DNA of 64,000 bases from Desulfovibrio subterraneus (GCF_013340285.1 NZ_BLVO01000004.1:124001-188000), one strand, 5' to 3'. Positions 8,800 through 17,299 are shown, counted from the stretch's first letter. A program made the numbers and translations. Notes: generated by a model not told the origin, from the sequence alone.

Positions 8800-9425
8800 T
8801 GCAGATAAAGACCTTTCCCCTCGGCCCGCTGGAAACCAACTGCCACCTTGCATGGCATAACGGACTTGCCGTGGCCGTTGACCCCGGCGGAGACCCTGCC
8901 CGCGTCATTACCTTTTTGCAGCAGAATAACCTCAAGCTCACCCATATTCTGAACACGCACCTGCATTTTGACCACATATACGGCAATCAGGCACTGCACG
9001 AGGCCACGGGCGCGCCCATTCTCGCCTGCAGCAAGGATGCCTACATGCTCGATTCCGAGCTTGGCAGCGGCGGCATGTGGGGCTTTCCCAAGGTAACGCC
9101 CTTTGCCTTCGAATCCATCGAAGAAGGTGCAAGCAGCTTCATGGGTCTGCCCTGCACAGTGCTGCACACCCCCGGCCACACACCGGGCAGCCTCTCCTTC
9201 CATTTCCCGGACGCAGGCGCCGTATTCGTGGGCGACCTGCTCTTCTATCGCTCCATCGGCCGCACTGATTTCCCCGGCGGCAGCATGGACGACCTGAAGG
9301 ATTCGGTCATACGCAAGATTTTCCCGCTCCCCGGCGAAACGGTGGTCTATTCCGGACACGGGCCCGTGACTTCCGTACAGGATGAAAAACTGAACAACCC
9401 CTATTTAACGGAATTCGTCAGGTAG
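8799..9425 (+). CDS. Metallo-beta-lactamase-fold hydrolase (glyoxalase II-like)
   Basis: A 208-residue MBL-fold enzyme with the metal-binding set THLHFDH, HTPGHTPGSLSF, GDLLF and SGHGP. This arrangement is that of glyoxalase II and related thioester or persulfide-handling hydrolases. The start at 8799 overlaps the nitroreductase stop by one base, with GGAG about eight bases upstream; a TTG one codon earlier is less likely. It is followed after five bases by the TusA-like gene with an in-frame TGA, so a role in sulfur or thiol chemistry is plausible (inference). The exact substrate cannot be read from sequence. Confidence 0.9.
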   Translation: MQIKTFPLGPLETNCHLAWHNGLAVAVDPGGDPARVITFLQQNNLKLTHILNTHLHFDHIYGNQALHEATGAPILACSKDAYMLDSELGSGGMWGFPKVTPFAFESIEEGASSFMGLPCTVLHTPGHTPGSLSFHFPDAGAVFVGDLLFYRSIGRTDFPGGSMDDLKDSVIRKIFPLPGETVVYSGHGPVTSVQDEKLNNPYLTEFVR

Positions 9426-9430
9426 ACACC

Positions 9431-9694
9431 ATGCAGGAGATTCCGCACACACCCGCCGGAAACGGCGGACCGATCGACCTGCGAAACAAGTGCTGAGGCG
9501 TGAGCCTGGAGATAAGTTGGTATCTCCGATTTCACAGGGGCGATACAATCACCTTTCTCGTCGGCGACAATGCGATGGGGCAGGTAGAACACGCCCTGTA
9601 CATAGAAACCGGCTGGAAGTTTTCCGCCAGCCCCGCGGCGGAAGAATCGGGCGGCCTGCGCGTTGTGATGACCCGCAAAAATGCCCGGGGCTAG
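9431..9694 (+). CDS. Probable TusA/SirA-like selenoprotein (in-frame TGA = Sec22)
   Basis: An 87-residue frame from ATG 9431 to TAG 9692-9694, interrupted only by an in-frame TGA at 9494-9496. Around it the protein reads IDLRNKC-U-GVSLEISW, with GDTITFLVGDNAM and a C-terminal GGLRVVMTRK, the layout of TusA/SirA/YedF-type sulfur carriers. Aligned on the DxxxxxC core of TusA, the TGA falls exactly on the catalytic cysteine (normally CPxP), and Cys21 precedes it. A hairpin 18 bases after the TGA fits a bacterial SECIS. The start follows the MBL gene by five bases, with AGG about nine bases upstream. Read conventionally this would be a 21-residue peptide plus a GTG-started remnant. Sec at this position is inferred, not shown. 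Confidence 0.8.
9508..9527 (+). promoter_or_regulatory. Putative bacterial SECIS hairpin
   Basis: A perfect 7-bp stem (GGAGATA with TATCTCC) closes the six-base loop AGTTGG, and a T-G pair can extend it at the base. The loop begins 18 bases after the TGA, inside the 16-37-base window generally given for bacterial SECIS elements, and the second loop base is G as expected. It lies inside the coding frame, as bacterial SECIS elements do. Confidence 0.72.
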
Positions 9695-9739
9695 CCGCAC
9701 CGCGCAGCATGCAGCGGCTGTAACAACCAAGGCAACATC

Positions 9740-10396
9740 ATGACGAACAGTGTTTCCCTATCCGCAACGCAGACCGATGGCTTTCCCATCGTTGCCATAT
9801 CATGCAGTCCCCGCGCCGGTGGAAACAGCGATCAGGCGTGCAGGCTGTTCATGGAAGGGGTCTCTGCGGCAGGCGGTACATCCAAACTGGTACTGCTGCG
9901 CCATTACGACGTGCACCACTGCGTATCCTGTCAGCGCTGCGAGCACGACCCGGCAAAGGCCTGCTATCTCACCGAAAAGGACCAGAGCAACGAGCTTTTC
10001 AGCTTCATGCTGACTGCTCCGGTGGTGTTCTTCGCCTCACCCGTATACTTCTATCACGTGCCATCGCACTTCAAGGCCTTCATCGACCGCTGTCAGTGTT
10101 TCTGGATGCGCTACCATGCCGGTGAAACGAGCATGACCGGCCTGCCTCCCAGAAAAGCCTTCCTCGCCATGATGGGCGCGCGGCAGAAAGGTGAAAAGCT
10201 GTTTGAAGGGAGCGTGCTGACCATGAAGTGCTTCCTGCAGCCGTTCAATTTCACGCTGCAACAGCCGCTGCTCATGTACGGACTGGATGGCCCCAAGGAC
10301 CTTGCCAACAACGAGGAAGACTGCGAAAGCCTGCGCCGCATGGGCATGGACGCCCAGAAAGCCGTAGAAGAATTTCTGGAGCAACATAAAGGCTGA
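9740..10396 (+). CDS. Flavodoxin-like NAD(P)H-dependent oxidoreductase
   Basis: A 218-residue protein of the NADPH-dependent FMN reductase / flavodoxin-fold family. VAISCSPRAGGNSDQA near residue 18 is the FMN phosphate-binding loop, and FFASPVYFYHVPSHFKAFIDR is the usual flavin-contact segment. Between them is a cysteine cluster, HHCVSCQRCEHDPAKACYL, found in the iron-sulfur-flavoprotein-like branch; whether a cluster is bound is uncertain. AAGG lies nine bases before the ATG. The position between the TusA-like selenoprotein candidate and comF, with a nitroreductase two genes upstream, suggests a redox partner in the same operon. Confidence 0.88.
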   Translation: MTNSVSLSATQTDGFPIVAISCSPRAGGNSDQACRLFMEGVSAAGGTSKLVLLRHYDVHHCVSCQRCEHDPAKACYLTEKDQSNELFSFMLTAPVVFFASPVYFYHVPSHFKAFIDRCQCFWMRYHAGETSMTGLPPRKAFLAMMGARQKGEKLFEGSVLTMKCFLQPFNFTLQQPLLMYGLDGPKDLANNEEDCESLRRMGMDAQKAVEEFLEQHKG

Positions 10397-10404
10397 TACC
10401 CCTG

Positions 10405-11196
10405 ATGCCATCGCCTCTGCTCACCCGCATTACGCACGCACTGCACACGTTCAGCCATGCTGCAGGGTTTGATGTACGCCGCTGCACGGCATGCGGAGCC
10501 CCCTGCACACCGGAAAAATCCGCACCGTTGATGGCCCGAGAGGACAACAGCCCGCTCTGCGAAGCATGTGCGGACTCCATGCGACCGCGAAAAGGCGGCT
10601 ACTGCACCCGCTGCGGGCTGATATTCGCCGACGAATCCCTTCCGCCCGCCCCATGCGCGGACTGCCTGAAGAACCCGCCTGTGTGGGATTCCCTGACCTT
10701 TGTCACCGTGTATCAGAACGACCTGCGCCACGGTATGCTCCGTTTCAAGTTCCACGGTGCACTGGAGCAGGGAGCCGTGCTCGGTGAACTGCTGGCCGAG
10801 CGCTGCCTTGAGAACAGAAAGGCCATAGGCACCCCCGATGCAGTAGTTCCCGTCCCCCTGCACCGTGGCCGCCTGCATGAACGCGGCTATAACCAGACGC
10901 TTGAACTGGCCCGCCCCGTTGCCGCAGCCCTTGGCGTACCGCTCATGCAGCACCTGCTGCGCCGCACAGCTGCCACGCCCCACCAGATAGGCCTGAGCAA
11001 GGAACAGCGTAACCGCAACCTGCAAGGGGCCTTTGCCGCTGATGCCGCCGCCAGAGGCAAATCAGTTCTGCTGGTGGACGACATCATGACTACCGGCGCA
11101 ACCATTCAGGCTGCAGTACAGTGCCTGCGTACCGGCGGTGCCGATGCGGTGCACGTGGCCGTGGTCGGCCGCACACCGGACATGATTGCCCGCTAA
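10405..11196 (+). CDS. comF: ComF-family phosphoribosyltransferase-like protein
   Basis: A 263-residue protein. The N-terminal half has a zinc-ribbon-like set of cysteines (CTACGAPC, CEAC, CTRCG, CADC). The C-terminal half is a type I phosphoribosyltransferase fold with the PRPP-binding motif VLLVDDIMTTGAT around residues 220-232 and the ComF signature PVPLHRGRLHERGYNQ. In naturally competent bacteria ComF helps DNA uptake and processing, but in most species, probably including this one, the role is unknown. It starts eight bases after the flavodoxin-like gene and is the last gene of the five-gene cluster. No clear terminator follows within 100 bases. Confidence 0.92.
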   Translation: MPSPLLTRITHALHTFSHAAGFDVRRCTACGAPCTPEKSAPLMAREDNSPLCEACADSMRPRKGGYCTRCGLIFADESLPPAPCADCLKNPPVWDSLTFVTVYQNDLRHGMLRFKFHGALEQGAVLGELLAERCLENRKAIGTPDAVVPVPLHRGRLHERGYNQTLELARPVAAALGVPLMQHLLRRTAATPHQIGLSKEQRNRNLQGAFAADAAARGKSVLLVDDIMTTGATIQAAVQCLRTGGADAVHVAVVGRTPDMIAR

Positions 11197-11724
11197 CCTC
11201 ACCTGCCCATGAATACCGGACTCGTTGCCTGCCTGGCCCGTCCGCACCATCCACCATACCATCCGGACCATTTACGCACCGCCTGATTCCCGTCTCGCTG
11301 CTCCGCTTCTCGCCTTTTCCCACTTTCGTCACACCTGCACGAGGCACCTCCCTTCTCCATGCCACATAGGCAGATTGCGTCCGGTCCGCAGCATTTCTTT
11401 GGCAGGCAAAACAGCACAGCACCAGACTGCAGCAGCACACCGAAACACAACAACGCCACACTATTGCAGTAGCGTCGCACAGGCTCACAACAACATGCTG
11501 CAACATATTGAAACGCTCTGTGAAACAACACCACACCATCTGCCATTGTTATGTTCGCCGTACTACATTCCAGCAACATTTAAACTAATCAACAATACAA
11601 TAATTTGAGCGCATAAACACCTAAACATAGGTCAAAAACGACAAAATTGTAGTTGACAAACATGTCAATTGTCATGATTTTAGCGCGTCCCACATAAAAT
11701 ATTTCAAAATTGTCGGAGAAGATA
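11197..11724. other. 528-base intergenic region, promoter region of the glutamate synthase-like gene
   Basis: No credible gene is seen on either strand. The left half is C-rich and the right half (from about 11,560) is distinctly A+T-rich, as expected of a promoter region. Several CAACA/ACAACA-type words recur between 11,400 and 11,580 without forming a regular repeat. The palindrome described separately at 11,653-11,668 is the only structured site I can support. Confidence 0.6.
11653..11668. promoter_or_regulatory. Fnr-like palindrome upstream of the glutamate synthase-like gene
   Basis: TTGACAAACATGTCAA is a perfect 6-bp inverted repeat with a four-base centre, of the general form bound by Crp/Fnr-family dimers. 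It lies 57 bases before the start codon. A weak promoter (TTGTCA at 11,669, CATAAA about 18 bases later) could start just downstream of it. Which regulator binds is unknown; a Crp/Fnr protein is encoded at 43.2 kb. Confidence 0.45.
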
Positions 11725-13368
11725 ATGTTTCAATGGTCCAAATCGAATGATGTTCTTGGCACTGTGAACCGCGGCAACGCCATTGAATCCGGCCTGTGCA
11801 CTCTGTGCCGCGCCGACTGTCAGGGCAAGTGTGAAACCTGGCTCAGCGCCATGCGCGGTCGCGAGATCCTGTATCCCCGCGACTTCGGCACCGTAACCGC
11901 AGGCAGCGGCAACACCACCCACGTGGGCGTGAGCTACAACTCCCTGCGTATTCAGGGCAACAGCTTCGGCGCTCAAGGCATGAGCGACAACGGCAAGGCA
12001 CAGAGCGGCGACGTACTCTTCACCGACGTTTCCCTTGAAACCAGCTTCGGCGCGAAGGAAAAGACCAAGGTCAAGGTTCCCTTCATGACCGGCGCTCTCG
12101 GTTCCACCTTCATCGCTGCCAAGTACTGGGATTCCTTTGCCGCCGGTTGCGCACTGGTTGGCGCTCCCATCGTCATCGGTGAAAACGTGGTGGGTGTTGA
12201 CCGTCAGGCAGAACTGCAGAGCGGCCGCATCACCAAAGCGCCCGAACTGGAACGCCGCATTGACACCTACCTGCGCTACTACGACGGCTACGGTGCCATC
12301 ATCGTGCAGCTGAACGTGGAAGACACCCGCAACGGCGTGGCCGAATACGTCGCCGAGAAGTACGGCGACAAGGTCATCATCGAGCTGAAGTGGGGCCAGG
12401 GCGCAAAGAACATCGGCGGCGAAATCGAAGTAACCAGCCTTGATTACGCTCTGTTCCTCAAGAAGCGCGGCTACCTTGTGGACCCCGATCCCGAACTGGC
12501 CGAAGTGCAGGAAGGCTTCAACAAGGGCGCCATCAAGAGCTTTGCCCGTCACAGCCGCCTCGGCTACACCAACCTTGATTCCGTGGAGAAGGTCCGCGCC
12601 GAGTTCATGAACTCCGTCGCCTACCTGCGTTCCCTCGGCTTCAAGCGCATTTCCCTGAAGACCGGCTCTTACGGCATGGAAGCACTGGCCATGGCCCTGC
12701 GCTTTGCCACCGACGCCGAACTCGACCTGCTCACCATCGACGGTTCCGGCGGCGGCACCGGCATGAGCCCCTGGAACATGATGGAATCCTGGGGCGTGCC
12801 TTCCATCCTGCTGCACGCCAAGGCATACGAATACGCCAGCATGCTGGCCGCACAGGGCAAGAAGGTTGTGGACCTCTCCTTTGCGGGCGGTTTCGCCAAG
12901 GGTCCGGACATCTTCAAGGCTCTGTCCATGGGCGCTCCCTACACCAAGCTCATCTGCATGGGCCGCGCAATGATGATTCCCGGCTTCCTCGGTTCCAACA
13001 TCGAAGGCGTGCTCTTCCCCGAGCGCCGCGCCAAGGTGAACGGCAACTGGGACAGCCTGCCTGCAGCCGTTTCCAAGTTCGGCTCCACCGCAGAAGAAAT
13101 CTTCGTGGGCTACCAGGACGTGAAGAAGATCGTGGGTGCCAAGGAAATGGAAAACCTGCCCCTCGGCGCAGTGGCCATGTGGTGCATGGTGGACAAGCTC
13201 TCCTGCGCTCTGCAGCAGCTGCTTGCCGGTGTACGCAAGTTCTCCCTCAACGAGATCTCCCGCGACGACATCGCCTCCGGCAACCGCGAAACCGCCGCTG
13301 AAACCGGTGTTCCCTTCATCACCGACGTCATGGACGAAAGCGCCCGCCGCATTCTGACCATGCGCTAG
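11725..13368 (+). CDS. Glutamate synthase-related FMN-binding protein (GltB2-like)
   Basis: A 547-residue protein corresponding to the FMN/2-oxoglutarate (synthase) domain of glutamate synthase, without the glutaminase domain. Signatures include KVPFMTGALGSTF, ELKWGQGAKNIGGE, DGSGGGTGMSPWNMMESWG, VDLSFAGGFAKGPDIFKAL and KLICMGRAMMIPGF. An N-terminal cysteine set (C25, C28, C32, C36) may hold an iron-sulfur cluster. Stand-alone proteins of this kind are common in anaerobes, and their true reaction is often uncertain. The ATG at 11725 has GGAG eight bases upstream. The gene has its own long upstream region and ends in a strong terminator, so it is monocistronic. Confidence 0.88.
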   Translation: MFQWSKSNDVLGTVNRGNAIESGLCTLCRADCQGKCETWLSAMRGREILYPRDFGTVTAGSGNTTHVGVSYNSLRIQGNSFGAQGMSDNGKAQSGDVLFTDVSLETSFGAKEKTKVKVPFMTGALGSTFIAAKYWDSFAAGCALVGAPIVIGENVVGVDRQAELQSGRITKAPELERRIDTYLRYYDGYGAIIVQLNVEDTRNGVAEYVAEKYGDKVIIELKWGQGAKNIGGEIEVTSLDYALFLKKRGYLVDPDPELAEVQEGFNKGAIKSFARHSRLGYTNLDSVEKVRAEFMNSVAYLRSLGFKRISLKTGSYGMEALAMALRFATDAELDLLTIDGSGGGTGMSPWNMMESWGVPSILLHAKAYEYASMLAAQGKKVVDLSFAGGFAKGPDIFKALSMGAPYTKLICMGRAMMIPGFLGSNIEGVLFPERRAKVNGNWDSLPAAVSKFGSTAEEIFVGYQDVKKIVGAKEMENLPLGAVAMWCMVDKLSCALQQLLAGVRKFSLNEISRDDIASGNRETAAETGVPFITDVMDESARRILTMR

Positions 13369-13400
13369 GCTTCAGCCTACCTTCACCAGACAGATACGAC

Positions 13401-13434
13401 AAAGGGCCGGAGTGTGAACTCCGGCCCTTTTTTA
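13401..13434 (+). terminator. Rho-independent terminator of the glutamate synthase-like gene
   Basis: A 12-bp perfect stem (AAAGGGCCGGAG with CTCCGGCCCTTT), loop TGTGAA, then a continuous run of Ts. It begins 32 bases after the stop codon. A decayed copy of the same hairpin lies on the far side of the repeat element at 13,592-13,624. Confidence 0.93.
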
Positions 13435-13591
13435 GACTGCTGACAAAATCATTTCTGGTATTTTGGGCTCCGCCGGGCAGGAACCTAACGTTCCTGCACC
13501 TCGTATACGCGATGAAAATCCGTTTTTGAACCTCGGTTCCGGCTTAGCGAGAATATGATTTACTGAAAACAAAGGTTCGTCATTAACCTGC
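13435..13591 (+). repeat. Dispersed intergenic repeat, copy 1
   Basis: About 155 bases beginning AGACTGCTGAC and containing GGCTCCGCCGGGCAGGAAC, an 8-bp hairpin (GCAGGAAC with GTTCCTGC), CCTCGTATACGCGATGAAAA, GTTCCGGCTTA and a TACTGAAAAC end. Copies in the opposite orientation occur at about 24,230-24,384 and 26,918-27,053, with a diverged 5' module at about 17,336-17,390. No coding potential. It is flanked by two related terminator hairpins. Confidence 0.85.
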
Positions 13592-13624
13592 AAAGGGCTG
13601 GAATTCGCACTCCTACCCTTTTTT
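13592..13624 (+). terminator. Decayed duplicate of the upstream terminator
   Basis: Aligned without gaps to the terminator at 13,401, this 33-base stretch matches at 26 positions. The outer stem AAAGGG/CCCTTT and the T run are kept, while two inner pairs are lost. It probably still terminates weakly. It is the right-hand partner of the duplication that encloses repeat copy 1. Confidence 0.6.
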
Positions 13625-13645
13625 CATTTTACGCGTACTCTGCGC

Positions 13646-14074
13646 CTATCCCAGAGTATCCGGCAGCCCTTCGGCCCAGCGACGGATTTCGTCCCGCACA
13701 CGGCGGTAATGGCCAAGGGCTTCCTCTTCCGTCTTCGCATCCTTTGCCAGACGGGGCGGATCATCAAATCCTGCATGCACCCGCCGGGCGCTGCCGGGGA
13801 AGTAGGGGCAATTCTCGCTGGCATGGCCGCACACGGTCACAATGTAGTCATATTCCTGCTCCGGCAGTTCTGCCGCAAGCTTTGACCAGTGTGCAGAGAT
13901 ATCCACGCCCGCCTCCGCCATCACCTGTATGGCAAAGGGGTTCATGCCGTGCTTCTCTATTCCTGCCGACCACACGTCAAACAGGTCTCCCTTGAGCGCC
14001 CTCACCCATCCTTCGGCCATCTGGCTGCGGCACGAATTGCCCGTGCACAGTATAAGCATCTTCCTGCGTGTCAT
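13646..14074 (-). CDS. arsC: Arsenate reductase, low-molecular-weight phosphatase (thioredoxin-coupled) type
   Basis: A 142-residue protein. The phosphatase loop C10-TGNSCRS-17 opens the chain, and VTVCGHASENC supplies Cys82 and Cys89. This triad (10, 82, 89) is the one used by thioredoxin-coupled arsenate reductases, which reduce arsenate to arsenite. The catalytic Asp is in GFDDPP. The start at 14074 has GGAGGAAG immediately upstream; longer frames are not homologous. No arsenite pump or ArsR gene is adjacent, so it may act with distant ars genes. A plain low-molecular-weight tyrosine phosphatase is less likely because of the C-terminal cysteines. Confidence 0.9.
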   Translation of the reverse strand: MTRRKMLILCTGNSCRSQMAEGWVRALKGDLFDVWSAGIEKHGMNPFAIQVMAEAGVDISAHWSKLAAELPEQEYDYIVTVCGHASENCPYFPGSARRVHAGFDDPPRLAKDAKTEEEALGHYRRVRDEIRRWAEGLPDTLG

Positions 14075-14305
14075 TCTTCCTCCCGGCTTCCGGTGCATCT
14101 GCCCCGCGCCATTCTGGTTTCGCCCTCTCGTTGCAAGGACATTTCGGTCATGGCATGGCACATCATAATGGCCCATGCGGGTAACATTCAATATATTGAT
14201 TTGGTGACAACACGGTGACAGAAGCAGCAGCTGACCGCTCTCTATGCCGATTGCACGCACAAACAACAGCAAAACCCGCTAACCTCTTTTCATGATTCAC
14301 GTATC

Positions 14306-14338
14306 GTTGTAGAGTGGCATGAATCCACTGTACGATCG
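14306..14338. promoter_or_regulatory. Imperfect inverted repeat upstream of the LytTR gene
   Basis: TATCGTTGTAGAGTGG and CCACTGTACGATCG face each other across the short centre CATGAAT, about 15 bases before the start codon. The clean part of the match is AGTGG/CCACT and TAC/GTA. The location suits an autoregulatory site, but no LytTR consensus can be claimed. Confidence 0.35.
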
Positions 14339-14353
14339 TAAAAGAAGGGTTAC

Positions 14354-15250
14354 ATGGCTCACCTTACCACGCTGCTTGTTCATCCGGATGCCGCAACGCG
14401 CGCAAAGCTCCGCGCGCTGCTGGAACCGGTGCCGTTTGTGCGGGTGCTCGGTGAGGCCACATCCGCACAAGAGGCTCTCCAACTGCTGGAGGCCATACCG
14501 TACGCCATATTTTTTCTGGGAATAGGACTGGACGGCCCCATGGACGGCCTTGAGCTTGCACGCATGCTCATGGGCCGCAAACAGCGCCCTGCCCTTGTGT
14601 TTCTGGCAGAAGATGAGCAGCACGCCTTTGCCGCTTTTGAGCTGGAAGCCACGGACTACATAATTTTCCCCTGTCAGGAAAGCCGCTTTGCCCGCACCAT
14701 AGACCGGCTGCGGCAGTTCAAGACCCACTACAACCTTGCGCCGGAACCTTCTTCACGCTGGAAGGAACCGCATGCGCCCGTTGCGGTGGACCACGAAGGC
14801 GACTATGACGCGCTGGAAGAAACCGTGCAGCTGCCCCTTGCGGACGATGAGCAGGAGAGCTTTCTCTCTGCGCTCAAACAGGCATGGGAGTACAGCAGCA
14901 AGTTCCGCCCCGTGGAAATAGAACGACTTGCCATCACGCTGGAAGGCAAGACCATGCTCCTGCCCTACAACGAGATCATTTTTGTGGAGGCGTATGAGGA
15001 CTATTCCTATGTCCACACCGCCACACAGAAATACCTGACCTCGTACCGGCTGAAGGTGCTTGAAAGCAGGCTGCGTTCGCACCGCTTCTTCCGCGTGCAC
15101 CGCAAATATCTCGTTAACCTCGACATGGTGACGGAAATCGCCTCGCTTCCCGGTTCCAACTTCATGCTCCGCTCGGCAGGCAGAACGCGTATCGAACTGC
15201 CCATCAGCCGTCGCAGACTCGCCGAACTCAAACAGGTACTGGGGCTATAA
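14354..15250 (+). CDS. LytTR-type transcriptional regulator with degenerate receiver domain
   Basis: A 298-residue regulator. Residues 1-125 have a CheY-like receiver fold, but the phosphorylation site is lost: the strand that normally ends in Asp reads [18 protein letters not shown], with Gly where the acceptor Asp should be, and the conserved Lys before Pro is Phe (DYIIFP). Residues about 190-298 are a LytTR DNA-binding domain ([44 protein letters not shown]). It is probably controlled by something other than phosphotransfer. GAAGGG precedes the ATG. acs starts two bases after its stop codon, so the two are co-transcribed. An imperfect inverted repeat upstream may be its own operator. Confidence 0.87.
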   Translation: MAHLTTLLVHPDAATRAKLRALLEPVPFVRVLGEATSAQEALQLLEAIPYAIFFLGIGLDGPMDGLELARMLMGRKQRPALVFLAEDEQHAFAAFELEATDYIIFPCQESRFARTIDRLRQFKTHYNLAPEPSSRWKEPHAPVAVDHEGDYDALEETVQLPLADDEQESFLSALKQAWEYSSKFRPVEIERLAITLEGKTMLLPYNEIIFVEAYEDYSYVHTATQKYLTSYRLKVLESRLRSHRFFRVHRKYLVNLDMVTEIASLPGSNFMLRSAGRTRIELPISRRRLAELKQVLGL

Positions 15251-15252
15251 TC

Positions 15253-17274
15253 ATGACCAGACAGAAAAAAACAGACGCCCCCGCCCCTACCGTTCCGGCA
15301 AGCTGCAACGCACCGGAAACCCGAGCGACCATGCGGGGCACCATAGACAACCTGCTGGTGGAAGAACGTGTTTTCCGCCCCCTGCCACGCATTGCCGCAG
15401 AAGCCACCGTCAACCCGCAGGATATTCTTGCCGCGCGCAAACATGCGGATGCCGACTGGAAGGGATTCTGGGAAGAGGCAGCGGATGAACTGCAGTGGTT
15501 CCGCAAATGGGAAACCGTGGTGGACGAGACAAACGCCCCGTTCTACCGCTGGTTCTCCGGTGCGCGCTGCAACATCGTGCACAACGCGCTGGACCGCCAC
15601 ATAGAAACGGTGAACAAGAACCGGCTCGCCCTCATATGGGAAGGTGAACCCGGCGACACCCGCAAGCTTACCTATTTCGAGCTCTACCGCGAGGTGAACC
15701 GCTTCGCCAACGTTCTGCGCGGCCTCGGTGTGAAGAAGGGCGAACGCGTACTCATCTACATGCCCTCGCTGCCGGAAACCGTGATTGCAATGCTCGCTAC
15801 GGCCAAGATTGGTGCCGTGCACAGCGTGGTGTTTGCAGGGTTCTCATCCGGTGCGCTTGCCGACCGCATTGAGGACGCCCAGCCCCGCGCCATCGTGACC
15901 GTGGACGGCTTTTACCGCAACGGTCGTGTAATACCCCTCAAACCTCTGGTAGACGAGGCGCTGCAGCATTGCCACTCGCTCGTTGAGGCCGTTGTAGTTG
16001 TGCACCGCGCCCACCTTGATGTGGCCATGCACGACGACCGCGACCGCTGGTGGCATGATGTCATGCTGCATCAGCCCACCGAGGCCCTTACCGAGGTTGT
16101 TGAGGCCAATGATCCTCTCTTCATGCTGTATACCTCCGGCACCACGGGCAAGCCCAAGGGCATAGTCCACTCGCACGGCGGCTACATGGTGGGCGTGCAC
16201 CGCACCCTGAACTGGGTATTCGACCTGAAGCCCACAGACATTTTCTGGTGCACCGCCGATCCCGGCTGGATCACGGGCCACTCCTACGTCATTTACGGCC
16301 CGCTCATGGCGGGTACCACCACCCTGCTCTACGAAGGGCATCCGCTTTATCCGGAAGCGGGGCGCCTGTGGTCCATGGTGGAGCGCTGGGGCGTGACCAT
16401 TCTCTATACCGTACCCACGCTCATCCGCATGCTCATGCGTTTCGGCACGCAGTATCCCGCCGGACACGACCTCACCACGCTGCGCCTGCTGGGTACCGTG
16501 GGCGAACCTATTTCGCCCGAAGCGTGGGTCTGGTTCTACAAGAATATCGGCCGCGGCCAATGCCCGCTGCTCGACACATGGTGGCAGACAGAAACCGGCA
16601 TGATCATGATCTCGCCGCTGCCCGTCTCCCTGCTCAAACCGGGGTCCGTGACCAAGCCCATGCCGGGCATAGATGTGGATGTGGTGGACGAACAGGGCAA
16701 TTCGCTGCCGCCGCGCACCGGCGGATATCTGGTCATAAAACGCCCGTGGCCCGCCATGATGAGCACGGTATTCAATGATCACGCAGCCTATGTGGATATG
16801 TACTGGTCCCAGTTCCCGGGCTGGTATTTCCCCGGCGACGTGGCCCGCAAGGACGACGACGGCTACATCTGGATTCAGGGACGGGCCGACGACGTTATCA
16901 TGATAGCGGGGCATCGCGTGGGTACGGCGGAACTTGAGGCTGCGCTTTCCTCGCACCCCGCTGTTGCAGAATGCGGCGTTATCGGCGTGCCTGACGAAAT
17001 TCGCGGCGAGGTTGCCAAAGCCTTCGTGATGCTGCACGACGATCTGCCCCCGTTTGGCGGCTATGTGCAGGCGGACGACATGGAAACCGAACTCATGGAG
17101 CATGTACGACGGGAACTCGGCCCCGTGGCCGTGCTGAAGGCGGTGGAGTTCCGCAAGGAGCTGCCCAAGAACCGAAGCGGCAAGATCATGCGCCGCATTC
17201 TGCGTGCCGAAGAGTTCGGCGAGGATGTGGGTGATACCAGCACGCTGGAAGAAGGCCCCTTCTGCCTGCGCTGA
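15253..17274 (+). CDS. acs: Acetyl-coenzyme A synthetase
   Basis: A 673-residue AMP-forming ligase: acetate + ATP + CoA to acetyl-CoA + AMP + PPi. Diagnostic stretches are the P-loop [11 protein letters not shown] near residue 293, [29 protein letters not shown], and the C-terminal [11 protein letters not shown] with the catalytic and regulatory Lys near residue 644. Length is normal for Acs. It starts two bases after the LytTR regulator gene, suggesting that this regulator controls acetate activation. A GGGG sequence about ten bases upstream can act as ribosome-binding site. A strong terminator follows. Confidence 0.95.
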   Translation: MTRQKKTDAPAPTVPASCNAPETRATMRGTIDNLLVEERVFRPLPRIAAEATVNPQDILAARKHADADWKGFWEEAADELQWFRKWETVVDETNAPFYRWFSGARCNIVHNALDRHIETVNKNRLALIWEGEPGDTRKLTYFELYREVNRFANVLRGLGVKKGERVLIYMPSLPETVIAMLATAKIGAVHSVVFAGFSSGALADRIEDAQPRAIVTVDGFYRNGRVIPLKPLVDEALQHCHSLVEAVVVVHRAHLDVAMHDDRDRWWHDVMLHQPTEALTEVVEANDPLFMLYTSGTTGKPKGIVHSHGGYMVGVHRTLNWVFDLKPTDIFWCTADPGWITGHSYVIYGPLMAGTTTLLYEGHPLYPEAGRLWSMVERWGVTILYTVPTLIRMLMRFGTQYPAGHDLTTLRLLGTVGEPISPEAWVWFYKNIGRGQCPLLDTWWQTETGMIMISPLPVSLLKPGSVTKPMPGIDVDVVDEQGNSLPPRTGGYLVIKRPWPAMMSTVFNDHAAYVDMYWSQFPGWYFPGDVARKDDDGYIWIQGRADDVIMIAGHRVGTAELEAALSSHPAVAECGVIGVPDEIRGEVAKAFVMLHDDLPPFGGYVQADDMETELMEHVRRELGPVAVLKAVEFRKELPKNRSGKIMRRILRAEEFGEDVGDTSTLEEGPFCLR

Positions 17275-17299
17275 CCAAGGCCAGACTACAGAAAAGACA

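Noticed and set aside
9494-9496. TGA as an ordinary stop or frameshift making a pseudogene
   Set aside because: The same frame continues as a TusA-like protein with its other conserved segments intact, and a SECIS-like hairpin lies at the right distance.
9500-9694. Stand-alone gene with a GTG start
   Set aside because: No spaced ribosome-binding site, and it lacks the N-terminal part of the fold that is present just upstream in the same frame.
11090-11539. Minus-strand frame in the 528-base gap
   Set aside because: Cysteine- and arginine-rich low-quality sequence, no ribosome-binding site and no recognisable fold.
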